DNA of 64,000 nucleotides, from contig NZ_CP065138.1 of the NCBI RefSeq assembly GCF_015693305.1, forward strand, positions 2,788,007 through 2,852,006, given 5' to 3'. Shown here piece after piece: positions 38,275-46,855 of the stretch (positions are counted from its first letter, which is position 1; each line of letters opens with the position of its first letter). The notes under the pieces were generated by a model. It saw only the letters and a list, made by a program, of their open reading frames with translations, searched no databases and was not told the DNA's origin. The stretch is from Sphingobium sp. Cam5-1. GTDB lineage: Bacteria > Pseudomonadota > Alphaproteobacteria > Sphingomonadales > Sphingomonadaceae. Made by a program: the position numbers and the translations under genes.

Positions 38275-38958
38275 TCAGGCTACCTCTCTTATCAGCACAA
38301 AGGCTTCCGCCGCCCGCCGACTGACGCAACTGCCCCGCACCTGCGCCAGCGCACGCAAGGTTTCAAAGGATCGTTCATTCGGAAAAGGACGAACCTGCGA
38401 TTCAAAACAGCCAAAGGCCTCGATCTTCCGATCCAGATGCTCGCTGATGTCGATGAATACGTGCGGCTGAAACGGAGGCGTCAGATAAGGTGCCGCCCAA
38501 TTGGTTTCCGACACCGTCTCATACGCGAGGATGCGCCTTGGATAATGGGCGCCAACCGGCCGCGCCGCGACCATCGCCGCCTCGAATATCAGGCCATGAT
38601 CGAAATGCAGATCGCCGGGGAAGGGCAGGAATAATGTGTCGGCACGGCTCTCCGCCACCACGGCGGCGATGCCCTCATTCAACTCCGCGCGCGGCAGGCA
38701 ATCCAATGCCGCCGCTTCAAAATCCAGGAAATGCGTCCTCGCGACGCCCAGCAGCTCATGCGCCTGGCGCGCTTCTGCCTGCACCCGCTCCACCTGCGAC
38801 GTATCAAATCGCGGCGGCTTTCCCTGCGTCGCGATGACGACCTCGACATGGCGACCCATGGCGGCGAGGCGCGCGATCGTTCCCCCGCAGCCCAGCACTT
38901 CATCGTCGGGATGGGGCGCGATCACCAATGCGCGCTCTATGCTATCGATCATCGTCAT
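38275..38958 (-). CDS. PIG-L family N-deacetylase
   Basis: This 227 aa zinc-dependent deacetylase family member has the metal motif APHPDDEVLGCGG (H16, D18/D19) and the second histidine region DLHFDHG. Relatives de-N-acetylate GlcNAc in GPI, mycothiol, bacillithiol and antibiotic synthesis. Here a free amine on a 2- or 4-acetamido sugar is the likely product. The start at 38958 overlaps the formyltransferase-like stop as ATGA, with AAGG upstream. One base separates it from the ATP-grasp gene. Confidence 0.9.
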   Translation of the reverse strand: MTMIDSIERALVIAPHPDDEVLGCGGTIARLAAMGRHVEVVIATQGKPPRFDTSQVERVQAEARQAHELLGVARTHFLDFEAAALDCLPRAELNEGIAAVVAESRADTLFLPFPGDLHFDHGLIFEAAMVAARPVGAHYPRRILAYETVSETNWAAPYLTPPFQPHVFIDISEHLDRKIEAFGCFESQVRPFPNERSFETLRALAQVRGSCVSRRAAEAFVLIREVA

Positions 38959-39878
38959 GCCGCAGCCTTGGCCCGCCCCAATATGGCGTGGTTGGGCAGG
39001 GGCGCCTCCCGCGCCGTCTGCCACCGCAACACATGCAATCCCTGATCGTCGCCGCAGCGCACGACGAAGCCTTCCGCCATACGCTCGACAATCTGCCCCG
39101 GCATCGCGGCGGCATGATGGCGCAGCGGCACCAGCGCCGCCTCTTCGATGACGATCTTCTCGCCCGCATAGCTCGTCCAGGCACCGGGATAGGGATGACC
39201 GCAGGCTCTGACGCAGCGCCAGATCGCCGATCCCGGCGCCGACCAGTCGATCAGCGCATCTTCCGGCCGCCTGCGCGCGGCATAGGTGGCGCACCGCTCA
39301 TCCTGTATCGTGAGCGTCGGCGATCCGCCCGCAATATCCTCAAGCACGCCCGGCAGCATCGCTTCCAGCGCGGCCATATGTTTGGCGTAAAGGGTGGCCG
39401 CCGTCTCATCCGGCGCCAGATGGAAATAACGCTGGCCAAGCAGCGGCCCGCTATCCACCCCCGCATCGATCAGGAAGAAGGAGGAAGCGGAAATGGGCTC
39501 ATCCAGCAAGATGGTCCATGGAATGACGGCGCGTCCGCGCAGGCGTGGCAGTGGCGCGGGATGATAGCCCACGACGCCCCGCCTCGCGGTGGCGCGAAAC
39601 TCCGCCCCGCAAATCTGCGACCAGCCGATCACGAAGATATAATCGGGCGCCAGATCGCGGATCGCCTGCAACGCCACATCGGAATTGATATTGGCGGTTC
39701 GCACCATCCGTGCCCCCGCTTTTTCGGCCTCGCCCGAAAGATCGACGAAATCGGAATGGCGATGGGCAAGGTCCGGCGGCAGGGTGAATACCGCCGCCAG
39801 ATCCCATTGACGGGATTGGCCAAGGGCCGTCACCGCGACCCGCGTGCTTTCAACCGCGCCAACGACTATGGCCTTCAT
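38955..39878 (-). CDS. formyltransferase-like sugar-modifying enzyme
   Basis: This 307 aa protein has the formyltransferase fold. The active-site region is GYHPAPLPRLRGRAVIPW (104-121) and the second catalytic part is DAGVDSGPL, giving H106 and D142. The Asn of the usual N-x-H motif is replaced by Gly104, a form I associate with polysaccharide-locus members. The C-terminal domain (about 205-300) resembles the Fmt C-terminal barrel. The likely role is N-formylation of a 4-amino sugar with N10-formyltetrahydrofolate. AGGAGG precedes the ATG at 39878. It overlaps the priming transferase gene by 29 bases. Confidence 0.83.
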   Translation of the reverse strand: MKAIVVGAVESTRVAVTALGQSRQWDLAAVFTLPPDLAHRHSDFVDLSGEAEKAGARMVRTANINSDVALQAIRDLAPDYIFVIGWSQICGAEFRATARRGVVGYHPAPLPRLRGRAVIPWTILLDEPISASSFFLIDAGVDSGPLLGQRYFHLAPDETAATLYAKHMAALEAMLPGVLEDIAGGSPTLTIQDERCATYAARRRPEDALIDWSAPGSAIWRCVRACGHPYPGAWTSYAGEKIVIEEAALVPLRHHAAAMPGQIVERMAEGFVVRCGDDQGLHVLRWQTAREAPLPNHAILGRAKAAA

Positions 39879-40452
39879 GCGCCCTCCTGATCGATGACTG
39901 GTTGGACCGTTCGCCGCGCACCGCCACGCTGATCGTCCGGGCAAGGATGGTGAGATCGAGCCACAAGGAGCGGTTCGCAATATACCACAGATCGAGCGCG
40001 ATCTTGTCATGCTCACCCAGCAGCGTGTTGCCGTTGACCTGTGCCCAACCCGTCAGGCCGGGTCTGACCGCGCACCGCTGCCGTCCCCGCTCTCCGGCTT
40101 CCTCTATGGTCGCGGGCAGCAGAGGGCGGGGGCCGATCAGGCTCATGGTCCCTGTCAGGATGTTCCACAGCTGCGGCAGTTCATCCAACCTCGAGCGCCT
40201 GAGGAACCCGCCGATCCGCGTCGTCCGCATCGCGTCTGGCAACAACCGCCCCTGCCGGTCGCGGGCGTCGGTCATGGTCCGGAACTTGATGACGGAAAAG
40301 CGCCGCCCGCCCTTCGTCATGCGCACCTGCCGGTACAGCACCGGCGCACCATCGGCCAGCCTTATGGCACCGGCGATCACCGCCATGACCGGCAGCGCCA
40401 GCGGGAAAGCGGTGGCCGCGAACAGCATATCGATCAACCGCCTCACCCCCAT
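39850..40452 (-). CDS. PglC-like phosphoglycosyl transferase (priming sugar transferase)
   Basis: This 200 aa protein has the small monotopic form of the bacterial sugar transferase family. It has one N-terminal re-entrant helix (about 7-28), then KFRTMTDARD, the catalytic RRSRLDELPQLWN with its Asp-Glu dyad, GPRPLLP and RPGLTGWAQVNG. It transfers phospho-sugar from a UDP-sugar to undecaprenyl phosphate and so starts the repeat unit. The size matches Campylobacter PglC rather than the larger WbaP/WcaJ forms. The start shares a base with the glycosyltransferase stop (TGATG). Confidence 0.92.
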   Translation of the reverse strand: MGVRRLIDMLFAATAFPLALPVMAVIAGAIRLADGAPVLYRQVRMTKGGRRFSVIKFRTMTDARDRQGRLLPDAMRTTRIGGFLRRSRLDELPQLWNILTGTMSLIGPRPLLPATIEEAGERGRQRCAVRPGLTGWAQVNGNTLLGEHDKIALDLWYIANRSLWLDLTILARTISVAVRGERSNQSSIRRAHEGHSRWRG

Positions 40453-41636
40453 CAGGATTCTCCGGCAAGGATCGGCGCGTTGACCCTCTTTCGCCCGGCC
40501 CGCCCGGCCGCGGGGCCGTTCATCTCCATGGTCGAAAGCAGCAGCGCATTCACCATCTCGACCGAATAATGGTCTTCAACCGTCTTGCGCGCCGCCATGC
40601 CCAATTGCGCGGGCAGGGTGGGCTGCTCGCATATCCGCACCATCGCGTCAGCTAGCGCCCCGGCATCGCGCGGCGCGACGATGAAGCCGTTCACCCCCTG
40701 CCTGATCGGCTCGCGGCAACCCGGCATATCAGTGGTGATCACGCCCCGGCCCACCGCCATCGCTTCCAATATCGTGCGCGGCAGGCCCTCCCTATACCAG
40801 CTTGGCAGCACGAAGATGCTGGCCTGCCCCAGAAAGGGGCGCACGTCGCGCGTCTCGCCCAGATATTCGATAATGCCGTCGTCCTGCCACTCAGCGATCG
40901 CCTCGCGCGAAACGGCGGCCGGATTTTCATCGAGAGGCCCAAGCAGTTGCAGACATACATCGGGAAACCGCGCCCGGACGATCCGGGCCGCTTCGACATA
41001 TTCGATCAGCCCCTTGTTGCGCAGCAGCCGCGCGATCATCAGGAAAACAGGCGGTCCTTCCGGCAAAGCCGCCTGAGCATAATGGGAAAGGTCCACGCCC
41101 GACCCCGGCACTTGAATGACTCGGCTGTCGGGGCGCAGGATATGGTGGCGCAGCATCTCGCCACGGTCGTCGCTGTTGAACACGAACACCGCCTTGGCGG
41201 TGCGCAGCGCCTGCCGGTACAGAATGGACACGATCGCCCGCACATAGGGCAGCAGTCGCGATTCACCGTCGCTGAACACATGGCCAAGCCCGCTGACCAT
41301 CGCATAGAAGCGGATGGACGGGAAAAACCGGCTGGCGATGCCGCCATAGATGATCGGCTTCTGCGTGTAGGCCATTACCGCGTCCGGCCGATGTTTCCGG
41401 AAGCAACCGATCAGCCAGCTCAGCGTGCCCATGTCGGCAAAGGGGTTCATCCCCGCCCGCGCCATGGGCATGGACAGATAGGTCGCGCCCATCGCCGCCA
41501 GCTTTGCTTCGATCTCGGGATCGCGGCCGGGCGCGCAGACAATGACCTCATGCCCGTTGCCGATCATTGCCGCGATCAATCGCCCGCGAAAATTGATGAC
41601 CGAATAGGCGAGGCTGGCGATGACGATGATCTTCAT
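40452..41636 (-). CDS. glycosyltransferase, GT4 family (PglA-like)
   Basis: This 394 aa protein starts MKIIVIASLAYSVINFRG, and the C-terminal half includes FLMIARLLRNKGLIEYVEA, SIFVLPSWYREGLPRTILEAM (E-x7-E) and DMPGCREPIRQGVNGFIV. This pattern matches PglA and CapM-like enzymes, which add the second sugar onto the PglC product. It is the first gene of a minus-strand operon running through PglC-like, formyltransferase-like, PIG-L, ATP-grasp and HAD genes, all overlapping or nearly so. Confidence 0.9.
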   Translation of the reverse strand: MKIIVIASLAYSVINFRGRLIAAMIGNGHEVIVCAPGRDPEIEAKLAAMGATYLSMPMARAGMNPFADMGTLSWLIGCFRKHRPDAVMAYTQKPIIYGGIASRFFPSIRFYAMVSGLGHVFSDGESRLLPYVRAIVSILYRQALRTAKAVFVFNSDDRGEMLRHHILRPDSRVIQVPGSGVDLSHYAQAALPEGPPVFLMIARLLRNKGLIEYVEAARIVRARFPDVCLQLLGPLDENPAAVSREAIAEWQDDGIIEYLGETRDVRPFLGQASIFVLPSWYREGLPRTILEAMAVGRGVITTDMPGCREPIRQGVNGFIVAPRDAGALADAMVRICEQPTLPAQLGMAARKTVEDHYSVEMVNALLLSTMEMNGPAAGRAGRKRVNAPILAGES

Positions 41637-41878
41637 GCGGTCCCGTGGCTGCTTCCGGATCGCCGCGCTATTGGGGGCGGCAAGCGCAACTATAGGACAA
41701 AGCAGCCGGAAAAGGCCGCACCATTCCGCACCTATACTTGAGGCCAGTCGTCCATCCTTTCGGATGACGAATAGGGGCGGGGATTTGATTTCTGCTCAAA
41801 GGGATAAGGCCTCTACCCCTCTTCGGATCGTACCTATGCCCAACTGCCCGGCGCCCACATCCGCCCTATTTGAAGAAC

Positions 41879-42742
41879 ATGATTGATCGCCAGCCAAGCT
41901 TCGTCGTTATCGGCGCCATGAAGGGCGCGACCACATGGATCGCTCATCAACTCCGCAATCATCCCGGCCTGTGGCTCCCTGACGCCGAACCGCATTATTT
42001 CAGTTCGAAATATGATCGCGGCCCGGAATGGTACGCCTCCCTCTTCGATCCTGCTCCGCCCGGCCGCATCATCGGGGAAAAGTCGGCCGACTATCTCGCG
42101 CATCCGCAAGCTCCGGAGCGTATGGCGACCATGCTTCCCGACGCCCGCCTCATCGTTCAGCTGCGCGACCCGGTTCAGCGCGCCTATTCCGATTATTGCA
42201 TGCTCTTCCGACGCGGACAGGTAAGCGGCGACCCGCGCAAATATCTGGAAAGCGCCCAGCCTGAACAATCACGATTCCTGTCGGGCGGGCTTTACGGCGC
42301 ACATCTGCGCCGCTTCCTGCGCCATTATCCGCGCGATCAGATCCACGTGATCCTGTACGAGTCGCTTCGGGAGCAGCCCGAACAGGTCATCGCGGACGTG
42401 TGCACCCATATCGGCGTGCCGGTGCACATCGCGCCCGAAGAGGTGGCCAGCCGGAAAAATGACAGCGCCAGCCCGATGTTGCCGCTGCCGTTGCGCCGTA
42501 TGCTGCAACCGATGCGCCCGGTGCTGGACCCGCTCCGCTCCAACCCCCATCTGGCAAAATTGCGCGCGTCGCTGGCCGCGCCGATCCGCTACCCGCCCCT
42601 CACTGATGAATTGCAGCAGATGCTGCGCGATTTTTACTGCGAGGACCTGTTGATCCTGCAAGACACCCTCCAGATGGATCTGCGCCATTGGATTACCGGC
42701 GATCCTGCGACGAGGGACGCTCAAGCCGTGGCGGCGAAGTGA
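41879..42742 (+). CDS. sulfotransferase family protein
   Basis: This 287 aa protein has the 5'-phosphosulfate loop GAMKGATTW (12-20) and the 3'-phosphate motif LRDPVQRAYSDY typical of PAPS-dependent sulfotransferases. It would place sulfate on a carbohydrate or small molecule, probably a sugar of this locus. The ATG at 41879 is preceded by a GAAG site; a TTG three codons earlier is possible. It stands alone, divergent from the glycosyltransferase operon. Confidence 0.88.
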   Translation: MIDRQPSFVVIGAMKGATTWIAHQLRNHPGLWLPDAEPHYFSSKYDRGPEWYASLFDPAPPGRIIGEKSADYLAHPQAPERMATMLPDARLIVQLRDPVQRAYSDYCMLFRRGQVSGDPRKYLESAQPEQSRFLSGGLYGAHLRRFLRHYPRDQIHVILYESLREQPEQVIADVCTHIGVPVHIAPEEVASRKNDSASPMLPLPLRRMLQPMRPVLDPLRSNPHLAKLRASLAAPIRYPPLTDELQQMLRDFYCEDLLILQDTLQMDLRHWITGDPATRDAQAVAAK

Positions 42743-42924
42743 TTCGCGCCGTCATTCTCCAGTAACGGCGGCGACTTATCTGACGCCGTATGGAGCATCG
42801 CCCCGACCCGTATGCATGTCCGCTAACCGCGGGACGGGCAACTGCGGGGGTACTCCGGAAAAGTCGGCCACTGACGATCATGCATGACGTAAATTGCCGA
42901 CCATAAGGGAAGTGAGGTGCGCTG

Positions 42925-44340
42925 ATGCCGGGTTTCAGGGTGGTTCGACCTTGGCTGTTGAACCTCTATGTCCACCGATTGCCTCGTTTTCGCGGGAAGT
43001 GGCGGCTGTTGTCGCCTTTTGCCTGGGTGCTGGATGGCACGCCGATCCGGTCAAGCTATGGCAATGTCCGACTCGCCTTCGATGTGCGCGACCGGACTCA
43101 CCTGCTTGGGCTGACCGGGGAATATGGGGCGCGAGTCTCCGATGAGGTGGAATGCCTCAATCCCGGCGACTGCTTCATCGATGTCGGCGCCAATTGCGGC
43201 ATCTTCACCCTGCTTGCGGCGGAGCGCGTGGGGCGGGACGGGCTGGTGGTCGCCTTCGAACCTTGCTTTCCCACCTTCGCAAAGCTGGTCCGGAATATAA
43301 GCCTGAACGTGTTTAGCAATGTTCTGCCCTTCAACATGGCGCTTGCGGCTCTTACCCGGCCCGACCTGCTCGACAATCGCGCGACAGGGCATTCCGGGCG
43401 CTTCTCCATCGCCAGCGAGCCTGTGGAGCAGGGGGAACGGGTCATGACATTGTCGATCGGCGACTTTCCCGGCCTTCTCAAGCTGATCGGCGAGCGATCC
43501 ATTACAGTGAAGATCGATGTGGAGGGGTTTGAATATGCCGTCCTTCAGGGGCTGGCGCCGATCCTCGCCCTCCCGCAAACGCGTGCAGCTGTCGTCGAAA
43601 TCGATCACCGAAACCTTCACCGCTATGGTGCTGATGCAGGCGAAGTCTTCACCCTGCTAGAGCGCCATGGCTTCACCCGCGTCGATCCTGACGGCGCAGG
43701 CGATCATTTCGACGCGGTTTTCCACCGCCGGACTGACACCGCAGTCCCCGTCGCGGCTTGTGCTAACGTCACGCCTTTTCGTCGGCGGCCTTCTCATGCC
43801 GCCCCCGTCTCGCTCTCGGCCGCTCGATCGACATCCCGCCTCGCGCGCGTCGCTGCGGCCCTGTTGGTGTTGGCAGGCGGCTGGTTTGCCATGGGCAAGG
43901 GCATATCGGTCGATCGCGGCCGGGCGGAGGAATATTTCATCAAGGAAGCCTTGCAGTCGCACAAAGTCGCGGAAATGCGGGCTGTCCTGCGCCGTTCGCC
44001 GCCCACGGTGTTCAACGTCGGCGAAGTCGGCTCCTTCGCCCGCATCGCGCTTCCCGTCCTGCCGCAGGGTTGGCGCATCACCGATGTACAGCTTTTCCCT
44101 TCCGACAGCGGCCCCAGCCTTCAGATGACCATCACCAACGACGTCAGCCGTCCGGTCTCCCTGTTCGCCGTCCGCGACGATGGCGTGGCACCCGCCAAAC
44201 CGGAGGTGCTCACCCGCGATGGCAAGACCGTTGCTTATTGGCAGGAGGGCGAACTGGCCTATGCCCTGATCAGCAAGAAGAAGCAGCCCGCCGAACTCGA
44301 TCGCCTTGCCGAGGATATCGCCGACAACGTCTCCTCTTAG
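42925..44340 (+). CDS. FkbM methyltransferase fused to an anti-sigma-factor-like C-terminal half
   Basis: This is one 471 aa frame with two unlike parts. Residues 1-268 are an FkbM-type methyltransferase: DVGANCGIFTLL (86-97), VVAFEP (108-113), the conserved VKIDVEGFEYAVLQGL (195-210) and an end at FDAVFHRR. A basic linker (270-305) and one membrane helix (306-324) follow. Residues 330-471 (ALPVLPQGWRITDVQLFPSD, SLFAVRDD, VAYWQEGELAYAL) look like the periplasmic half of sphingomonad anti-sigma factors, but the zinc anti-sigma domain is missing and no sigma gene is adjacent. GAGG precedes the ATG. The first domain is certain, the second likely. Confidence 0.83.
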   Translation: MPGFRVVRPWLLNLYVHRLPRFRGKWRLLSPFAWVLDGTPIRSSYGNVRLAFDVRDRTHLLGLTGEYGARVSDEVECLNPGDCFIDVGANCGIFTLLAAERVGRDGLVVAFEPCFPTFAKLVRNISLNVFSNVLPFNMALAALTRPDLLDNRATGHSGRFSIASEPVEQGERVMTLSIGDFPGLLKLIGERSITVKIDVEGFEYAVLQGLAPILALPQTRAAVVEIDHRNLHRYGADAGEVFTLLERHGFTRVDPDGAGDHFDAVFHRRTDTAVPVAACANVTPFRRRPSHAAPVSLSAARSTSRLARVAAALLVLAGGWFAMGKGISVDRGRAEEYFIKEALQSHKVAEMRAVLRRSPPTVFNVGEVGSFARIALPVLPQGWRITDVQLFPSDSGPSLQMTITNDVSRPVSLFAVRDDGVAPAKPEVLTRDGKTVAYWQEGELAYALISKKKQPAELDRLAEDIADNVSS

Positions 44341-44341
44341 A

Positions 44342-44442
44342 GCATCGTGCGCAAAAGTGGGAACCGGTTTTGCGCCTAAAACGATGCGAAAACAAAAAAC
44401 TAGAGCGCGCGTCTTGCGTCCGATTTAACGCAGCGCGCTCTA
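44342..44442. repeat. alphaproteobacterial dispersed palindromic repeat
   Basis: Two adjacent hairpins follow the fusion gene. In the first, GCATCGT (44342-44348) pairs with ACGATGC (44381-44387), and GCGCAAAA (44349-44356) with TTTTGCGC (44368-44375). In the second, TAGAGCGCGC (44401-44410) pairs with GCGCGCTCTA (44433-44442). The first has the AGAGCAT...AAAGTGG...ACCGGTTTT form common as intergenic repeats in alphaproteobacteria. It may also act as a terminator between convergent genes. Confidence 0.8.
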
Positions 44443-44459
44443 GCGCGGTTAGCCAGCTC

Positions 44460-45578
44460 TCAGCGATCCACCTCGGCGGACGGTGTCTCTTCCTGTGTCA
44501 ACGGCCCTTCCAGCCCGTTGCCAGTCCGCATCCGCGTGACGATGTTCCATGTCGCGATGAACAGCGCGGCGATCACCGGCCCGATGACGATGCCGTTGAA
44601 GCCGAACATGTCGATGCCTCCCAGCGTCGTGATCAGCACCACATAGTCGGGAATGCGCGTATCCCGCCCAACCAGCATCGGCCGTAGCAGATTGTCGATC
44701 AGGCCGATGACGAACAGGCCGCACACGATCAGGATGATCCCCTTGACCACCGCGCCCGTCGCCAGCAGGTAAATTGCCACCGGCACCCACACTAGCCCCG
44801 TGCCCACCGCCGGGATCAGCGAAAAGCATCCCATCAGCACGCCCCACAGCAGCGGCCCCTGTATCCCCAGCATCCAGAATACGACGCCTCCGATCATCCC
44901 CTGGACGATGGCCACGACGACGCTGCCCTTGATCGTGGCGCGGGTGACGACGACGAACTGCTGCATCAGCGCCCGCCTGTGCGTCATGCGCAGCGGCGCC
45001 GCGCGATCCAGCCGCGCCGCCAGCGCCGGTCCATCCCGCAGCAGGAAGAAGGTAAGGTAGAGCGTCACACTGAGCGCGACGAAGAAGCTGAACGCGCTCT
45101 GCCCGATCTGGAAAACCTGCGCCGCGACGGATCGAAAGCTGTTGGCAATCCCCTGGCCCAGCATGTCGCGCACCGCCGCGAAATTGGTGATGCCCACGCG
45201 TGCCAGCAGGTTCGAAGCCCAATCCGGCAGGCTCGCCTGGAATGCATTGAACATGGCGGGGATATTAATCTGCCCCGACTGTATCTTGGCGTAGAAAAGC
45301 CCCGCTTCCTGCACCAGCGAAACAGCCAGCACGATGGCGGGCAGGATGACGACCGCCACGATCAGCGACAGCGTCAGCCCTGCCGCGCTATTGGGGCGGC
45401 CCGGCATCTGCCGCAGCAGATTCTGGTTGATCGGCCCGAACAATATGGCGGCGATCACGCCCCACAATATGGCCGCGAAAAACGGCTCGATCACCAGCGC
45501 AAAGGCCACCGACACCAACAGGACGAAGCCCAGAAAAACACCGTCTTCGATGCGGACATTCTGTGGCTTGCCGGTCAT
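44460..45578 (-). CDS. AI-2E family transporter (PerM-like permease)
   Basis: This 372 aa protein has seven to eight membrane segments. The family motifs GIQGPLLWGVLMGCFSLIPAVGTGLVW and IDNLLRPMLVGR are present. Members include TqsA, exporters of uncharged solutes and Na+/H+ antiporters; the substrate is not predictable. The start at 45578 (MTGKPQNVRIED) has no strong Shine-Dalgarno sequence. It is monocistronic. Confidence 0.9.
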   Translation of the reverse strand: MTGKPQNVRIEDGVFLGFVLLVSVAFALVIEPFFAAILWGVIAAILFGPINQNLLRQMPGRPNSAAGLTLSLIVAVVILPAIVLAVSLVQEAGLFYAKIQSGQINIPAMFNAFQASLPDWASNLLARVGITNFAAVRDMLGQGIANSFRSVAAQVFQIGQSAFSFFVALSVTLYLTFFLLRDGPALAARLDRAAPLRMTHRRALMQQFVVVTRATIKGSVVVAIVQGMIGGVVFWMLGIQGPLLWGVLMGCFSLIPAVGTGLVWVPVAIYLLATGAVVKGIILIVCGLFVIGLIDNLLRPMLVGRDTRIPDYVVLITTLGGIDMFGFNGIVIGPVIAALFIATWNIVTRMRTGNGLEGPLTQEETPSAEVDR

Positions 45579-45758
45579 GTTCGCGCTTTGGCAGAAATCG
45601 GGGGCAAAAGTCCATCTTCCGCGCGATGGCGGCGCTTTTGCACTGCGACCAACGTCCGCTGTGTCAAAAAGGTCGCAGTTGCTTCAATTTTCCCTGACCG
45701 ATTGAATCCGCGTCGGCGAAGCGTAAGAGCTTCAAGGATAACCATCGGAAAGCAGGAC

Positions 45759-46196
45759 ATGGCAAAACCCGAATCCTGGCGGCTGAGCCCGGAAGCCTAC
45801 AGCTTCATCACCAGCATCGATACGCGCTTCCAGGATATCGACACGATGGGCCACATCAACAATGTGGCCATATCGGGCATCTTCGAAACCGCCCGCATCC
45901 GCTTCCACCATCATCTCGGCCGTCACCCGCAGGAACAGGGCGTGCGCTGGCTCGTCGCCGCCGTGTCGCTGAACTTCGTGGAGGAATCGCACTTCCCCTA
46001 TCCGTTCGAAGTGCATTGCGGCATCGGCCATATCGGCCGCACCAGCTGGACCGTCAGCTCCGCCGCCTTCCAGAAAGGCGTCTGCGTCGCCACCTGCGAC
46101 ACCACGGTCGTCACCCACGGCTCGGAAGGCCGCCGCGTCATCGACGCCAGCCTGCGCGAAGCCATGGAACGCAACTTCCTGCGCCAGCCGACCTAA
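45759..46196 (+). CDS. hot-dog-fold acyl-CoA thioesterase
   Basis: This 145 aa protein has the 4-hydroxybenzoyl-CoA thioesterase/YbgC motif DTRFQDIDTMGHINNVA, whose Asp is catalytic. The later strands VAAVSLNFVEES and GRTSWTVSSAAFQKG fit the hot-dog fold. It hydrolyses an acyl-CoA of unknown chain. The ATG at 45759 follows a purine-rich GGAAAGCAGG site. A palindromic repeat follows the stop. Confidence 0.85.
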   Translation: MAKPESWRLSPEAYSFITSIDTRFQDIDTMGHINNVAISGIFETARIRFHHHLGRHPQEQGVRWLVAAVSLNFVEESHFPYPFEVHCGIGHIGRTSWTVSSAAFQKGVCVATCDTTVVTHGSEGRRVIDASLREAMERNFLRQPT

Positions 46197-46200
46197 ACCG

Positions 46201-46306
46201 CTAGCGTCACCCCAGCGAAAGCTGGGGTCTCGATGAGCTGGGCCGCGCCGTCTCCCCGGACCACCGTCCCTCACCTCCGTTCGCCCTGAGCTTGTCGAGC
46301 CGAAGG
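46201..46306. repeat. two intergenic palindromic repeats
   Basis: CCCCAGC gaaa GCTGGGG (46210-46227) inside GTCAC...GTCTC is one repeat type. A second, at about 46280-46306 (CGCCCTGAGCTTGTCGAGCC), is a half copy of the widespread CTTGTCGAAGGGC-type palindrome. Both lie between convergent genes and may terminate transcription. Confidence 0.7.
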
Positions 46307-46374
46307 CCGGCGAAGCCAACGGCTTTCCTTTCTTAAGAGAAGGGAAGGGGGAGTGATGAACGGGTGGAGTGAGA

Positions 46375-46761
46375 TCAGCCCGCAAACCCATCCATCCGCC
46401 GCGCCCACTGAAAGGCGATCACCGCACCCTTCACCGGCTGGATCATAACCGCCGCCAGCACCACGGCTAGTCCGGGCCAAAGCGCTGCCTGCACGCCTAG
46501 TGGAATGGCAAGCGCATGGTTCACCTCGATCATCAAGGGCACTAATATGTGCCCCAGCAGCAGGATCACGATATAGGCGGGAAAATCATCCGCCCGCGAC
46601 ACATCCCACGCCTGCCCACAGGCATTGCAGGCCGGACTGGGCTTCAGGAAGCCCGCGAACATCGCGCCCTCACCGCAGGCGGGGCACCGGCCGCGCAGTC
46701 CTGAAGTCAAGGCCGGGCGAAGCGGACGCGCCACGGCATCTGCGGAAGGATGATTGCTCAT
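46375..46761 (-). CDS. DUF983 zinc-ribbon membrane protein
   Basis: This 128 aa protein has an N-terminal zinc ribbon with CPACGEG (residues 26-32) and CNACG (45-49), then two membrane helices (about 62-85 and 88-108). This is the DUF983 layout, common in alphaproteobacteria and often near cytochrome oxidase genes. The function is unknown. It diverges from pabB with a 94-base gap. Confidence 0.88.
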   Translation of the reverse strand: MSNHPSADAVARPLRPALTSGLRGRCPACGEGAMFAGFLKPSPACNACGQAWDVSRADDFPAYIVILLLGHILVPLMIEVNHALAIPLGVQAALWPGLAVVLAAVMIQPVKGAVIAFQWARRMDGFAG

Positions 46762-46855
46762 CCGCGCTCCCTATGGCCGCACGGCGGACTGTGCAACACA
46801 GGTTTAACCGCCTGCCTCCCTTTCGCCCGGCCAAAAGGCTGTTAAGACGGCCCCC

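Noticed and set aside
16498..44340. The polysaccharide locus as a recently acquired genomic island
   Set aside because: No integrase, tRNA, direct repeats or insertion sequence at either edge, and base composition by eye resembles the surroundings.
44979..45758. Upstream extension of the thioesterase frame
   Set aside because: It lies antisense to the AI-2E transporter; the hot-dog domain begins at 45759, where a ribosome site is present.
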